Below are positions 7,446 through 14,556 of a DNA stretch of 28,273 bases, piece after piece; positions within the stretch are counted from its first letter, which is position 1; the number at the start of each line of letters is the position of its first letter. The notes below the pieces were generated by a model. That model ran no database searches, was not told where the DNA came from, and saw only the letters and a list, made by a program, of their open reading frames with translations. This DNA comes from JAVHLK01 sp043806215 (GTDB taxonomy: Bacteria > Desulfobacterota > Desulfomonilia > Desulfomonilales > Desulfomonilaceae): the NCBI GenBank assembly GCA_043806215.1, contig JAZDHD010000131.1:1-28273 (forward strand), given 5' to 3'. Made by a program: the position numbers and the translations under genes.

Positions 7446-8684
7446 ATGCGCATACTTCATCTGCTCCACAGATCCGTGCCGGGAACGCACGGATATGCAA
7501 TACGAAGCCGGGAAATCGTAACCAAGCAGCGTGACATAGGGCTCGAACCAATTGTGATCACCTCGCCGTCTCAGGCTCCCCTGGGTACGCCGGACCGGGA
7601 GGGGAGCGAGTATATCGACGGCATCCGCTATTTCCGCGCATGCGGCACACTCCTGGATCCTACCGCGGAGGTGTATGACAAGAGTCCGCTGCGGTCTTCG
7701 CTGAGGGTGCTGCAGAACACCCGGCTGTTCACCACGGCAATGCGGGTGGCAAAGCAGTACAAGCCGGACGTCATTCACGGTCATTCACCTTTCACCTGTG
7801 GAATTGTTGCCGACCTTGTGGGGCGGATCAGGAACATCCCCAGCGTCTACGAGATGCGCGGTATTTGGGAGGATTCGCATACCATCCGATACGGACTGAG
7901 CGACCGCTCCCTGAGGTATCGCACGGTCCGGTACCTGGAGAATGTCGCGCTCAAGGGGGCACGGGCCTGCTGCGTGATTTGCGAATTGTTGAAAGATGAA
8001 GTCGTCTCACGGGGTATTCCCGAAAACAAGATCTTCGTTGTTCCCAACGGCGTCGACATTGCCGCGTTTCCCTTGGGCGATCCGGATGAGGAGCTTCGCC
8101 GGCGTTTGGGATTGCATGATCGCCTGGTAGTGGGGTATATCGGTTCATTCTTTCGATATGAAGGCCTCGAATTGCTTCTCAGGGCGACCTTTGAGCTTGC
8201 CGGCCAGTTCCCGGACCTCAGCCTTCTGCTTGTGGGCGACGGTGAACTCTCCTCCGAGCTGAAGCTCATGGCTTCCCAAGCCGGATGTGCCGGCCGAGTG
8301 GTCTTCGCTGGACGCCTGCCCCATGGGCGCGTGCTCGACTATTACCGGCTGTGCGATCTTATGGTGTTGCCGAGACTGGACGCGAGAGAAACCCGGCTGG
8401 TGACCCCGTTGAAGCCTCTGGAGATAATGGCTGCAGGAAGACCGTTGGTGGCAAGCGACATCGGAGGCCACCGCGAGATCGTTCAGGACGGTCGGAACGG
8501 AATACTCTTCAAGGCCGAGGACGTAGAGGATCTCAAGAACAAGATCGCCGGACTGGCACAAGATGCCGCCGGGCGCCGGGATCTTGCGCAACGGGCCCGG
8601 GCCTGGGTGGAAATCCATCGGGATTGGGCTCACCTGGTGGAATTGTACCGCTCCATGTACGAGGAACTCACGCACAGCGTTTAG
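7446..8684 (+). CDS. Group-4 glycosyltransferase, exosortase-A-associated type
   Basis: A 412-residue GT-B glycosyltransferase for repeat-unit assembly of the exopolysaccharide. The N-terminal domain starts MRILHLLHRSVPGTHGYAIRS with a first-line search pattern like the Daro_2409-type family found with exosortase A (recalled resemblance, not a search). The C-terminal domain shows VGYIGSFFRYEGLELLLRA, LLLVGDGE and VVFAGRLPH, then KPLEIMAAGRPLVASDIGGH near residue 325 with the Glu of the nucleotide-sugar site. Length is normal. It is 31 bases after the heparinase gene and probably in the same transcript. No exosortase or polymerase gene is in the window, so the link to that system is by family resemblance only. 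Confidence 0.85.
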   Translation: MRILHLLHRSVPGTHGYAIRSREIVTKQRDIGLEPIVITSPSQAPLGTPDREGSEYIDGIRYFRACGTLLDPTAEVYDKSPLRSSLRVLQNTRLFTTAMRVAKQYKPDVIHGHSPFTCGIVADLVGRIRNIPSVYEMRGIWEDSHTIRYGLSDRSLRYRTVRYLENVALKGARACCVICELLKDEVVSRGIPENKIFVVPNGVDIAAFPLGDPDEELRRRLGLHDRLVVGYIGSFFRYEGLELLLRATFELAGQFPDLSLLLVGDGELSSELKLMASQAGCAGRVVFAGRLPHGRVLDYYRLCDLMVLPRLDARETRLVTPLKPLEIMAAGRPLVASDIGGHREIVQDGRNGILFKAEDVEDLKNKIAGLAQDAAGRRDLAQRARAWVEIHRDWAHLVELYRSMYEELTHSV

Positions 8685-8724
8685 TGCCTGTCCTAAAACA
8701 GACCTTGCAAGTTGATTCCGCGTT

Positions 8725-8940
8725 CCCCATAGCTATACCATTGAACAGAGAGGCCCGAGGGATGATGGGCTTATTTGGCGACAGCCCCTCAGTGCTTCAT
8801 GCCGAAAATACGGTCGCACAACCTGAGCCCCGGAAGATGACGGGCAGGGACGCCCGTCCCACGATGTACGACGGGCTTGGTCTCTGTCTTTCGTTGCCCG
8901 GGCCTCCGTGCCCGGATAGTATTCCTGCACACACGTAACA
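8725..8940 (+). repeat. Complex intergenic repeat, left copy bracketing the bam cassette
   Basis: The first part (8725-8820) aligns with the reverse complement of 13894-13987; shared landmarks are GAGAGGCCCGAGGGATGA, TTATTTGG and AAATACGGTCGCACA (8806-8820). Then come a hairpin GACGGGC/GCCCGTC (8839-8858) and a hairpin CCGGGC/GCCCGG with loop CTCCGT (8898-8915). The same hairpins occur at 21900-21990 and 27840-27920. Apparent reading frames across it are low-complexity translations of the palindromes. A run of nine to ten G lies just downstream at about 8990. Confidence 0.75.
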
Positions 8941-9078
8941 TGCCGCCGAGACGGATCGCCTGTTGGGGATGAAGGTTGCCGGAGCTAAGGGGGGGGGGTG
9001 CAGGAATTCACTACCATGAATCATGGGATTTTTCGATAGTGCGTAGTGCGGCAAGCAGCCCGCACGGGGGTGTTTTAG

Positions 9079-9121
9079 CAAAGGCGCTTCTCATACAGGG
9101 AAAGGCGCCTTTGTTCTTTTT
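9079..9121 (+). terminator. Rho-independent terminator in the gap before the thiolase gene
   Basis: A 9-bp perfect stem pairs 9079-9087 with 9105-9113 (CAAAGGCGC/GCGCCTTTG, 17-nt loop) and is followed by TTCTTTTTT. A smaller hairpin GTGCGG/CCGCAC lies just upstream (about 9047-9066). The nearest upstream gene ends almost 400 bases earlier, at 8684, so it may end a long 3' untranslated region of the glycosyltransferase transcript or a separate small RNA. Confidence 0.75.
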
Positions 9122-9519
9122 TACGGACTGAAGATTCTTCGCGCGAAAAGTGTTGCATTCGCCCCGCGAAATACGGTAAACTGAAAAATGGGATCGAGAG
9201 GTCCGGCAGGGGAATGACGACCCGGCCGGGACAGCTCCGAGTGAATGCAGCGAGACTCAGAGTCGCTTACAAGAATGCCGGCTTTCCTGTCGAGAGCGGG
9301 GAGCGACACTGCCGCACGGAAGTCACGGCCGCCGCGGCAACCCGAACATGCATTATGACCGGCTTCGGAGCGCGGGTTCAAGTTACTTCGTGCACCGGCA
9401 ACGCACCGGGTGCCCTTTGCTTGAACGAATGGTACAGATCCTGACCGGTTCAATAATCCGCCCGGACACAACAGCTGATGAAACATCGGATCCGAATCAC
9501 AAGCCGGAGGTAGACACGA
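9122..9519 (+). other. Intergenic region upstream of the thiolase gene, no gene recognised
   Basis: About 400 bases with no convincing gene on either strand. A very long open frame on the minus strand runs through it and on through the thiolase gene, but it looks like a GC-rich antisense shadow. No good sigma-70 or -24/-12 promoter was found. The only clear signal is the ribosome site GGAGG about 8 bases before the thiolase ATG. Confidence 0.5.
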
Positions 9520-10695
9520 ATGGATCGAAATGTGTGTATAATCGCCGGAGGAATGTCCAAATGGGGGGTGCGGGACGGCAGCCAGCGGGACTTTTTTCAG
9601 GAAGCCGCCAAGGCCTGCTACGACGACGGCCCCCAGCTCAACCCAAAGGATATAGATGGTCTTCTGGTCGCATCCGCGTACACCGAGCGCACTTCCTACC
9701 AGACGCATCTTGCACCGCTGGTAGCCGAGTATGCAGGCATAAAGCCGAAGAACATCTGTGCCCGTGTTGAGCTCCTCTGCGCAAGCGGCAGCTCGGCGAT
9801 TATTCTCGCGTTCGGCCTGATCAAATCGGGTCAGGCAGACATAGTAATGGTTGCCGGTGGTGAGAAGCTTTACACACCTCAGAAATGGGAAGTGTTCTAT
9901 AGCGAGCTCGCTTCCGTGGACCATGATTGGGACGGCGGCCAGGGACTGGGGCTTCCGCCTCCCGTTTTTGCCATGGTTGCCAAGCAGCACATGAAACAGT
10001 TCGGCACCAAGAAAGAGCACCTGGGGACAATCTCGGTCAAGAACCGGAGGAATTCGGCCAAGAATCCCTGCGCCCAATTCCAGACCCCTGTTACCATGGA
10101 AGAGGTGATGAACGGACGCATGATCGTGGCTCCACTCACCTTGTACGATTGCTGTCCCATTACGGACGGTGCGGCCGCGGTGGTGCTTGCGGTGGAAGAG
10201 AAGGCCAAGGACATGACCGATAAGCCGTTGGTTTACTTGCGGGGAACCGGTCAGGCATCGGTGAACAACATGTCGGCGAACATGCCCGATTGGACGACCT
10301 GGGAGGCCTTGAAGATCGCAGGGGCACAGGCGTACAAGAAATCCAAGGTGGAACCTAAGGACGTGGATGTCGCCATGACCCATGATTGCTTCACCATCTC
10401 GGAAATCATTGAGATGGAAGATCTGGGATTCTGCAAGAAGGGCGAGGGCGGGCCCTTTGTCGGCGCCGGCGGCAACGATTTCGGCGGAAAGATCCCCACC
10501 AACACGGACGGCGGTTTGCTGGGCTGCGGCCATCCCTTTGGCGGGACCGGAATTCGTCAGGCCATTGAAGTCATGAAACAGTTGCGGGGCGATGCGGTTC
10601 AGCAGGTCCCCAACGCAACCATAGGACTCACTCACAACCTGAGCGGATTCATCGCCGCGCACACGGTCTTGATTTACGGAAGGGAGGTCGCATGA
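9520..10695 (+). CDS. SCP2/SCPx-type thiolase (acetyl-CoA acetyltransferase family)
   Basis: A 391-residue thiolase-superfamily enzyme that probably cleaves or forms a 3-oxoacyl-CoA. The nucleophilic cysteine is in ELLCASGSSAI (Cys87). The C-terminal half has HDCFTISE (His288-Asp-Cys290) and GCGHPFGGTG (His338), the arrangement of SCP2-type rather than classical FadA/PhaA thiolases, which carry a CxGGGQG motif near the end. It overlaps by four bases (ATGA) with a DUF35 gene. Paired thiolase/DUF35 proteins are known to form complexes, for example BbsAB in benzylsuccinate degradation and archaeal thiolase/HMG-CoA synthase. Next to bamA and bamR it may thiolyse a C7 dicarboxyl-CoA intermediate, by inference. 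Start supported by GGAGG upstream. Confidence 0.88.
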   Translation: MDRNVCIIAGGMSKWGVRDGSQRDFFQEAAKACYDDGPQLNPKDIDGLLVASAYTERTSYQTHLAPLVAEYAGIKPKNICARVELLCASGSSAIILAFGLIKSGQADIVMVAGGEKLYTPQKWEVFYSELASVDHDWDGGQGLGLPPPVFAMVAKQHMKQFGTKKEHLGTISVKNRRNSAKNPCAQFQTPVTMEEVMNGRMIVAPLTLYDCCPITDGAAAVVLAVEEKAKDMTDKPLVYLRGTGQASVNNMSANMPDWTTWEALKIAGAQAYKKSKVEPKDVDVAMTHDCFTISEIIEMEDLGFCKKGEGGPFVGAGGNDFGGKIPTNTDGGLLGCGHPFGGTGIRQAIEVMKQLRGDAVQQVPNATIGLTHNLSGFIAAHTVLIYGREVA

Positions 10696-11180
10696 CTACG
10701 CCGGGAATTTCCATACTCGAAGGGAAATACATGGCCACCATGGACCTTTTCCCACAGGAGTCCAAAGAGTTCAATCAGATGCATCCCTTCTTCGAGTATC
10801 TCAAGGAGGGGCGTTTCACGACCACCCGCTGCAAGGACTGCGGCGCCGAACCGTTTCCTCCGCGGCTTCTCTGCCCGGAGTGTTACGCCACCAACATGGA
10901 ATGGATTGACTGGCCCACCACCGGGACGGTCATAGATGTGACCGAAGAAGTGGTCGGGGTGCCTCTGGGATTCGGCAAGCCTCCGCTCGTGCACGCCCTG
11001 GTCGACTTGCAGGGCAAACGGACTTTTTTCGTGCGCATCATCAATTGTCAACAAGGTGAACTCAAATCCGGGGACACGGTTAAACTCGCCGTGTTCGACA
11101 TCGACCCCGTTCCTCAGGAGCAGGGGAGAGAAGTGGTTGAGATCCAACGCGTCTTCTATGCATTTGAGCCTGCGAAGTAG
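10692..11180 (+). CDS. DUF35 Zn-ribbon/OB-fold protein, thiolase partner
   Basis: A 162-residue protein. An N-terminal helix region (about 17-45, QESKEFNQMHPFFEYLKEG) is followed by a rubredoxin-like zinc ribbon with cysteines in CKDCG and LCPEC (about residues 47-66), then an OB-fold (GTVIDVTEEVVGVPLGFGKPP, GDTVKLAVFDID). This is the full DUF35 layout at normal length. Its ATG overlaps the thiolase stop and has GGGAGG upstream, so the two are translationally coupled. In characterised pairs this protein bridges the acyl-CoA channel of the thiolase and stabilises it; the same role is inferred here. Confidence 0.88.
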   Translation: MTTPGISILEGKYMATMDLFPQESKEFNQMHPFFEYLKEGRFTTTRCKDCGAEPFPPRLLCPECYATNMEWIDWPTTGTVIDVTEEVVGVPLGFGKPPLVHALVDLQGKRTFFVRIINCQQGELKSGDTVKLAVFDIDPVPQEQGREVVEIQRVFYAFEPAK

Positions 11181-11203
11181 CCTATACGGCGAATCGCTTT
11201 TTT

Positions 11204-11231
11204 TTGACAATCCAACCGGACCGAAGTCCGG
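11204..11231 (+). promoter_or_regulatory. T-tract, -35-like hexamer and tetraloop hairpin upstream of bamA
   Basis: A perfect TTGACA (11204-11209) follows a run of eight T, but the sequence 17 bases on is GC-rich and not a -10. A perfect 6-bp hairpin CCGGAC-CGAA-GTCCGG lies at 11216-11231 without a T-tail. It could be a processing or RNA structure element between the thiolase/DUF35 pair and bamA. Function is uncertain. Confidence 0.25.
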
Positions 11232-11310
11232 ATCGGTCTGAGGACGGCGAGGCTGCCACGGCAGGCCGGCCGAAGGCCGAAGAACACTCGATTCATGACA
11301 GGAGGACACA

Positions 11311-12441
11311 ATGTCATTGGAATGGGTACCAAGAGACAATAGCCAGAAGAATCATATTCTCATAGGTTCCGAGCACTGGGGAACGGAAGCTCCCTGCACC
11401 GTTTACGAAAAGAAGCCCTTGACGGACCCGAAAGGCAACGAAATTCCTGGGCTGTACGTGGCGTGGATCCGCCTGAACAATCCCAAACAGTACAACTCGT
11501 ACACCACTGAAATGGTTAAGGGAGTAATCGCGGGATTCGCAGCGGCCAGCCAGGACCGTACCGTAGTTGCGGCCGTCTTCACGGGCACGGGCGACAAAGC
11601 CTTCTGCACGGGCGGCAACACCAAGGAATACGCGGAATATTACTCCATGCGCCCTCATGAGTATGGGGAGTACATGGACCTGTTCAACGGTATGGTCGAT
11701 GCCATCCTTAACTGCAAGAAGCCGGTCATCTGCCGGGTCAACGGAATGCGTGTTGCCGGCGGGCAGGAAATCGGGATGGCTTGTGACATCGCCATTTCCA
11801 GTGACGTGGCCATTTTCGGGCAGGCGGGTGCACGGCATGGTTCCAGCCCGGACGGTGGTTCCACCGACTTCCTGCCTTGGTTCCTCAGCATGGAAGACGC
11901 CATGTGGAATTGCATCAGTTGCGAGATGTGGTCCGCCTACAAGATGAAAGCCAAGACCCTCATCTCCAAAGCGGTTCCGGTGCTCAAGCAGGGTGACAAG
12001 TTCGTCAGGAACCCGTTGATCATCACCGACAGCTACGTCAAAGATGGTGAAATCGTCTACGGTGAGTTCAAGACAGGGGAGGCGGCCAAAGAAGCCAAGG
12101 CCATGATGAAGGAGCTTTCCACGGACTTCGAGTTGCTGGACAAAGAGGTCAACAAGAGCATCTGGACCTTTGCAACTCTCTTCCCGGGATGCCTGATCAA
12201 GGCCATCGACGGGGTCCGGGCCAAGAAGAAATTCTTCTGGGATCAGTCCAAACTCGCCAACAGACACTGGCTTATGGCGAACATGGGTTACGAGGCATAT
12301 CTGGGCTTCAATGCTTTCAGCACCAAGAAAATCACCGGAACAGACGTCATCGACTTCATCAAGTGGCGTCAGCTCATCGCCGAGGGTGCTCCCGCGACAC
12401 CTGATACGTTCGCTCAGGTTATGGGTAAGCCTCAGGAATAA
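11311..12441 (+). CDS. bamA: 6-oxocyclohex-1-ene-1-carbonyl-CoA hydrolase (ring-cleaving)
   Basis: Crotonase-superfamily hydrolase that adds water to 6-oxocyclohex-1-ene-1-carbonyl-CoA and opens the ring to 3-hydroxypimelyl-CoA in anaerobic benzoyl-CoA degradation, in the cytoplasm. The 376-residue length is that of known BamA/Oah proteins. Distinctive BamA blocks are present: FCTGGNTKEYAEYYSMRPHE, then VICRVNGMRVAGGQEIGMAC at about 137-158, and FGQAGARHGSSPDGGSTDFL. These separate it from ordinary enoyl-CoA hydratases. GGAGG stands about 7 bases before the ATG. It lies 130 bases after the DUF35 gene, and a strong terminator follows it. BamA is a standard marker for anaerobic aromatic degraders. 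The usual neighbour bamQ is not adjacent. Confidence 0.95.
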   Translation: MSLEWVPRDNSQKNHILIGSEHWGTEAPCTVYEKKPLTDPKGNEIPGLYVAWIRLNNPKQYNSYTTEMVKGVIAGFAAASQDRTVVAAVFTGTGDKAFCTGGNTKEYAEYYSMRPHEYGEYMDLFNGMVDAILNCKKPVICRVNGMRVAGGQEIGMACDIAISSDVAIFGQAGARHGSSPDGGSTDFLPWFLSMEDAMWNCISCEMWSAYKMKAKTLISKAVPVLKQGDKFVRNPLIITDSYVKDGEIVYGEFKTGEAAKEAKAMMKELSTDFELLDKEVNKSIWTFATLFPGCLIKAIDGVRAKKKFFWDQSKLANRHWLMANMGYEAYLGFNAFSTKKITGTDVIDFIKWRQLIAEGAPATPDTFAQVMGKPQE

Positions 12442-12512
12442 CCTGTTGAGCCGAATCCGAGGGCTCGTCGCAAGAGAGTCCCCGGTTTGAGAAACGGATT
12501 ATGATGGAGCGA

Positions 12513-12553
12513 AGAGCCCTCCCGTTGAGACGTGAGGGCTCTTTGTTTTCTTG
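12513..12553 (+). terminator. Rho-independent terminator after bamA
   Basis: A perfect 9-bp stem pairs 12513-12521 with 12534-12542 (AGAGCCCTC/GAGGGCTCT, 12-nt loop) and is followed by TTGTTTTCTTG. It lies about 70 bases after the bamA stop and before bamR, so bamR is likely transcribed from its own promoter or by read-through. Confidence 0.85.
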
Positions 12554-12577
12554 TCTGCGGTTCCATGAATTCCCGCT

Positions 12578-12603
12578 CGTTCCCCGGCTGTCGCCCGGGA
12601 ACG
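12578..12603. repeat. CGTTCCC hairpin module between bamA and bamR
   Basis: CGTTCCCCGGC pairs with GCCCGGGAACG across a 4-base centre. Closely similar hairpins are at 21703-21727 and 27993-28018, so it is one of the dispersed hairpin modules in this window. Confidence 0.7.
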
Positions 12604-12644
12604 ACGGAAAAAGTTTGCGGTACCAGTCTCGCGCTTTATAAGCG

Positions 12645-12679
12645 CCCTCACCCCAACCCTCTCCCAGAGGGCGAGGGAG
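12645..12679. repeat. REP-like CCCTCACCCC palindrome
   Basis: The segment runs CCCTCACCCCAACCCTC and then folds back through CCCAGAGGGCGAGGG. Elements of this type (CCCTCTCCC...GGGAGAGGG) are widely seen between genes in many proteobacteria (recalled). It is a single copy here, 90 bases before the bamR start. Confidence 0.7.
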
Positions 12680-12768
12680 CCGGCGGAGTTGGGGCCGCAA
12701 GAAATGTAAAGGCAACTACGAACCGATGGACTAGATACGGACATGTGGATTCAAAGGAGGAAAATCCC

Positions 12769-13548
12769 GTGGAAGAATACCGATTGATCAAGTGCGAGAA
12801 AGAATATGCCGGCGCTGTGGTCAGAATCATATTGAACTCTCCCAAAGCGAATGTTCTTGAGGCGGCAATGCTCGCAGAGATCTCAACTGCTCTTGAAGGC
12901 CTTGCCAAAGACAAGGACGTCAAGCTCATCGTTTTCGAAGGCGAAGGCAAACACTTCTCTTTTGGAGCAAGTGTTCCGGAGCATACCAAGGACAAGGCGG
13001 CCATGATGCTCAAGGGTTTTCACGCCGTGTTCTACCAGCTCATAGCCATGACCGTTCCTACCATGGCGGTGGTGAGGGGCCAGTGTCTCGGCGGCGGCAT
13101 GGAATTGGCCCTGTTCTGCAACTTCATGGTCGCGGACGGCACTGCGAAATTCGGCCAACCGGAGATCGTTCTGGGAGTTTTGCCTCCGCCTGCCTCGGTA
13201 ATGTTGCCGCGCAAAGTCGGTCAGACCTACGCGGACGACATCGCGTTGACAGGACGGACTCTGGACGCCGCGGAAGCGTCCCGTATCGGACTGATCACCC
13301 TCCTGGTCGAGGAAGGAGATGCTTGGGAAGCAGCGAAGAAGTGGATTGAGACCTATATCCTACCCAAGAGCGCCGCGTGCCTCAAAATAGCCAACAAGGC
13401 GGTCCGGACTCATTTCTTTGAGGGGCTTCTCGCCGACCTGCCGAAGATGGAAGCGATGTATCTGAAGGATCTCATGGAGTCTCACGACGCCAACGAAGGG
13501 ATCAATGCGTTTCTCGAAAAGCGCAAGCCCGTATGGAAGAATGAATAA
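12769..13548 (+). CDS. bamR: Cyclohexa-1,5-diene-1-carbonyl-CoA hydratase
   Basis: Crotonase-family hydratase (259 residues) converting cyclohexa-1,5-diene-1-carbonyl-CoA to 6-hydroxycyclohex-1-ene-1-carbonyl-CoA, the step after benzoyl-CoA reductase. Start is GTG at 12769, with AAAGGAGG 8 bases upstream; earlier in-frame starts lie inside the REP-like sequence. Dienoyl-CoA hydratase hallmarks are IVFEGEGKHFSFGASVPEH (about 52-70), VRGQCLGGGMELAL (oxyanion-hole region) and GQPEIVLGVLPPPASVMLPR. They match the Dch/BamR group better than general enoyl-CoA hydratases. It is separated from bamA by a terminator and repeat modules. No bamQ (6-hydroxycyclohex-1-ene-1-carbonyl-CoA dehydrogenase) lies nearby. 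Confidence 0.9.
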   Translation: MEEYRLIKCEKEYAGAVVRIILNSPKANVLEAAMLAEISTALEGLAKDKDVKLIVFEGEGKHFSFGASVPEHTKDKAAMMLKGFHAVFYQLIAMTVPTMAVVRGQCLGGGMELALFCNFMVADGTAKFGQPEIVLGVLPPPASVMLPRKVGQTYADDIALTGRTLDAAEASRIGLITLLVEEGDAWEAAKKWIETYILPKSAACLKIANKAVRTHFFEGLLADLPKMEAMYLKDLMESHDANEGINAFLEKRKPVWKNE

Positions 13549-13735
13549 CGAACGCCGCGCGAGATAATCCGTTCCACAATGAACGGTACGTGCCGTCGAA
13601 ACAGTCATCCATCCCGATCCGCCGGAGTCGATGCGGCCCTCCGCCCGGTGGATCGGTGCCTTGATGCAGCGTTGCACAAATACGCCGACCTGTTTTGCTG
13701 CGTCTCCTGGACAAGTACCGATCAAGATCCTTGGC
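13549..13735 (+). other. Intergenic sequence after bamR, nothing recognised
   Basis: No gene, terminator or tRNA was recognised in these 187 bases. Together with the repeat at 13736-13987 they make up most of a gap of about 600 bases between bamR and the small regulator gene. Confidence 0.45.
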
Positions 13736-13987
13736 CGTGGAGACGGGCAGGGACGCCGGTCCGACGATGTAGGGGCGCACCTGCGTGTGCGCCCAAATGC
13801 GGGCGGACACATAGGTCCGCCCCTACCGTAGCCCGGGCCTCCGTGCCCGGAACGCTCTGGTTCCAGTTCTCAGACTCCGTAACAGGAGCAGAATGTGCGA
13901 CCGTATTTACGCCATAAAACACTTAGGGTCTGTCACCAAATAACGGTCATCCCTCGGGCCTCTCGGTTTGACGGTATAGCCATGGGG
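13736..13987 (-). repeat. Complex intergenic repeat, right copy bracketing the bam cassette
   Basis: Read on the minus strand from 13987 it matches 8725-8820: CCCCAT.GCTATACC, GAGAGGCCCGAGGGATGA, TTATTTGG, then GTAAATACGGTCGCACA (13910-13894). Beyond this point the hairpin block is present in the opposite order and orientation to the left copy (details in findings). It contains a 58-bp GTAGGGG...CCCCTAC two-hairpin module at 13769-13826, of the same design as 1-57. Confidence 0.72.
13769..13826. repeat. GTAGGGG two-hairpin palindromic module, third member
   Basis: Ends are GTAGGGGCG and CGCCCCTAC. Inside are GGGCGCAC/GTGCGCCC and GGGCGGAC/GTCCGCCC hairpins, each with a 6-nt loop. The ends and layout match 1-57 and 18684-18740 while the hairpin stems differ. 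Confidence 0.8.
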
Positions 13988-14170
13988 GCCGCAGGCAGTC
14001 GGGGACATGATCCGATTTTGCGAACAGCGCCATGCGACCTCGCAAAACTCGGAATCGTGTCCCCGGATTGCTCCGGTGAAGCGTGACCGCACTCCTCCCT
14101 TGTGGTAACCTCGAAGACATAACCAACTCCGGGAGGCCCCCCCCTGACCATCCGCCGCAGAATACTCACG

Positions 14171-14428
14171 ATGCTTCATCAGGGAGCCTATTCGGCCAAG
14201 GAAATATCCCGCATTCTCGGCATACGGGAGAGGGAAGTCTACGAACATCTGCCCCACGTTGAGAAGACCGTCGGCAATGGGGTTTCCATAATTTCAGAGC
14301 CCGCACGCTGTCTCGATTGCGACTTCGCCTTCAAGAAACGCCGACGGTTCACCACGCCCGGACGATGTCCCGTCTGCCGTTCGGAAAGCATCAGCCCGCC
14401 GTTGTACGGTATTGAAGACCGCGGATGA
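14171..14428 (+). CDS. Small HTH plus zinc-ribbon transcriptional regulator (COG3357-like)
   Basis: An N-terminal winged-helix-like segment (SAKEISRILGIREREVYEHLPHVEKTV) is followed by a zinc ribbon with CLDCDF and CPVC separated by KKRRRFTTPGR. This layout matches predicted regulators of about 95 residues, mainly known from archaea and anaerobic bacteria (recalled). The ATG at 14171 gives 85 residues, but the frame is open upstream and encodes TIRRRILT, which is how such proteins normally begin. The only other start there is CTG at 14144, with GGGAGG 7 bases before it. The true start is therefore probably 14144, or an indel exists in the run of eight C. Target genes are unknown; it precedes serine acetyltransferase. 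Confidence 0.72.
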   Translation: MLHQGAYSAKEISRILGIREREVYEHLPHVEKTVGNGVSIISEPARCLDCDFAFKKRRRFTTPGRCPVCRSESISPPLYGIEDRG

Positions 14429-14491
14429 CCCTCGGTTTCAATGCAGGGCAAGGGGGGGTCCGGCGTATCCTTTCAACGTTTGTTTTACCCG

Positions 14492-14520
14492 TTGACCGGA
14501 TGTTTGTGCTATCATAAATA
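14492..14520 (+). promoter_or_regulatory. Probable promoter of the serine acetyltransferase gene
   Basis: TTGACC at 14492-14497 is followed after 17 bases by TAAATA (14515-14520); an extended -10-like TGCTATCAT also lies at 14508-14515. The region is AT-richer than its surroundings and is 37 bases before the ATG at 14557. A GGGAG site lies at 14540-14545. Confidence 0.45.
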
Positions 14521-14556
14521 CCGGATCAATGAATTGGTTCGGGAGAACGGACGCGC

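Noticed and set aside
9361..9400. tRNA-like GGTTCAAGT sequence
   Set aside because: No matching acceptor stem, D-arm or anticodon stem could be placed around it.
9400..9440. Possible -24/-12 (sigma-54) promoter before the thiolase gene
   Set aside because: The GG and GC dinucleotides are not 10 bases apart, so the essential spacing fails.
9121..10662. A 513-codon open frame on the minus strand covering the thiolase gene and the gap upstream
   Set aside because: It is antisense to a clearly conserved thiolase, has no recognisable domain and contains many Arg/Gly/His/Pro stretches typical of shadow frames in GC-rich DNA.
11314..12267. A 317-codon minus-strand frame inside bamA
   Set aside because: Antisense shadow of a well-supported gene; no ribosome site or family motif.
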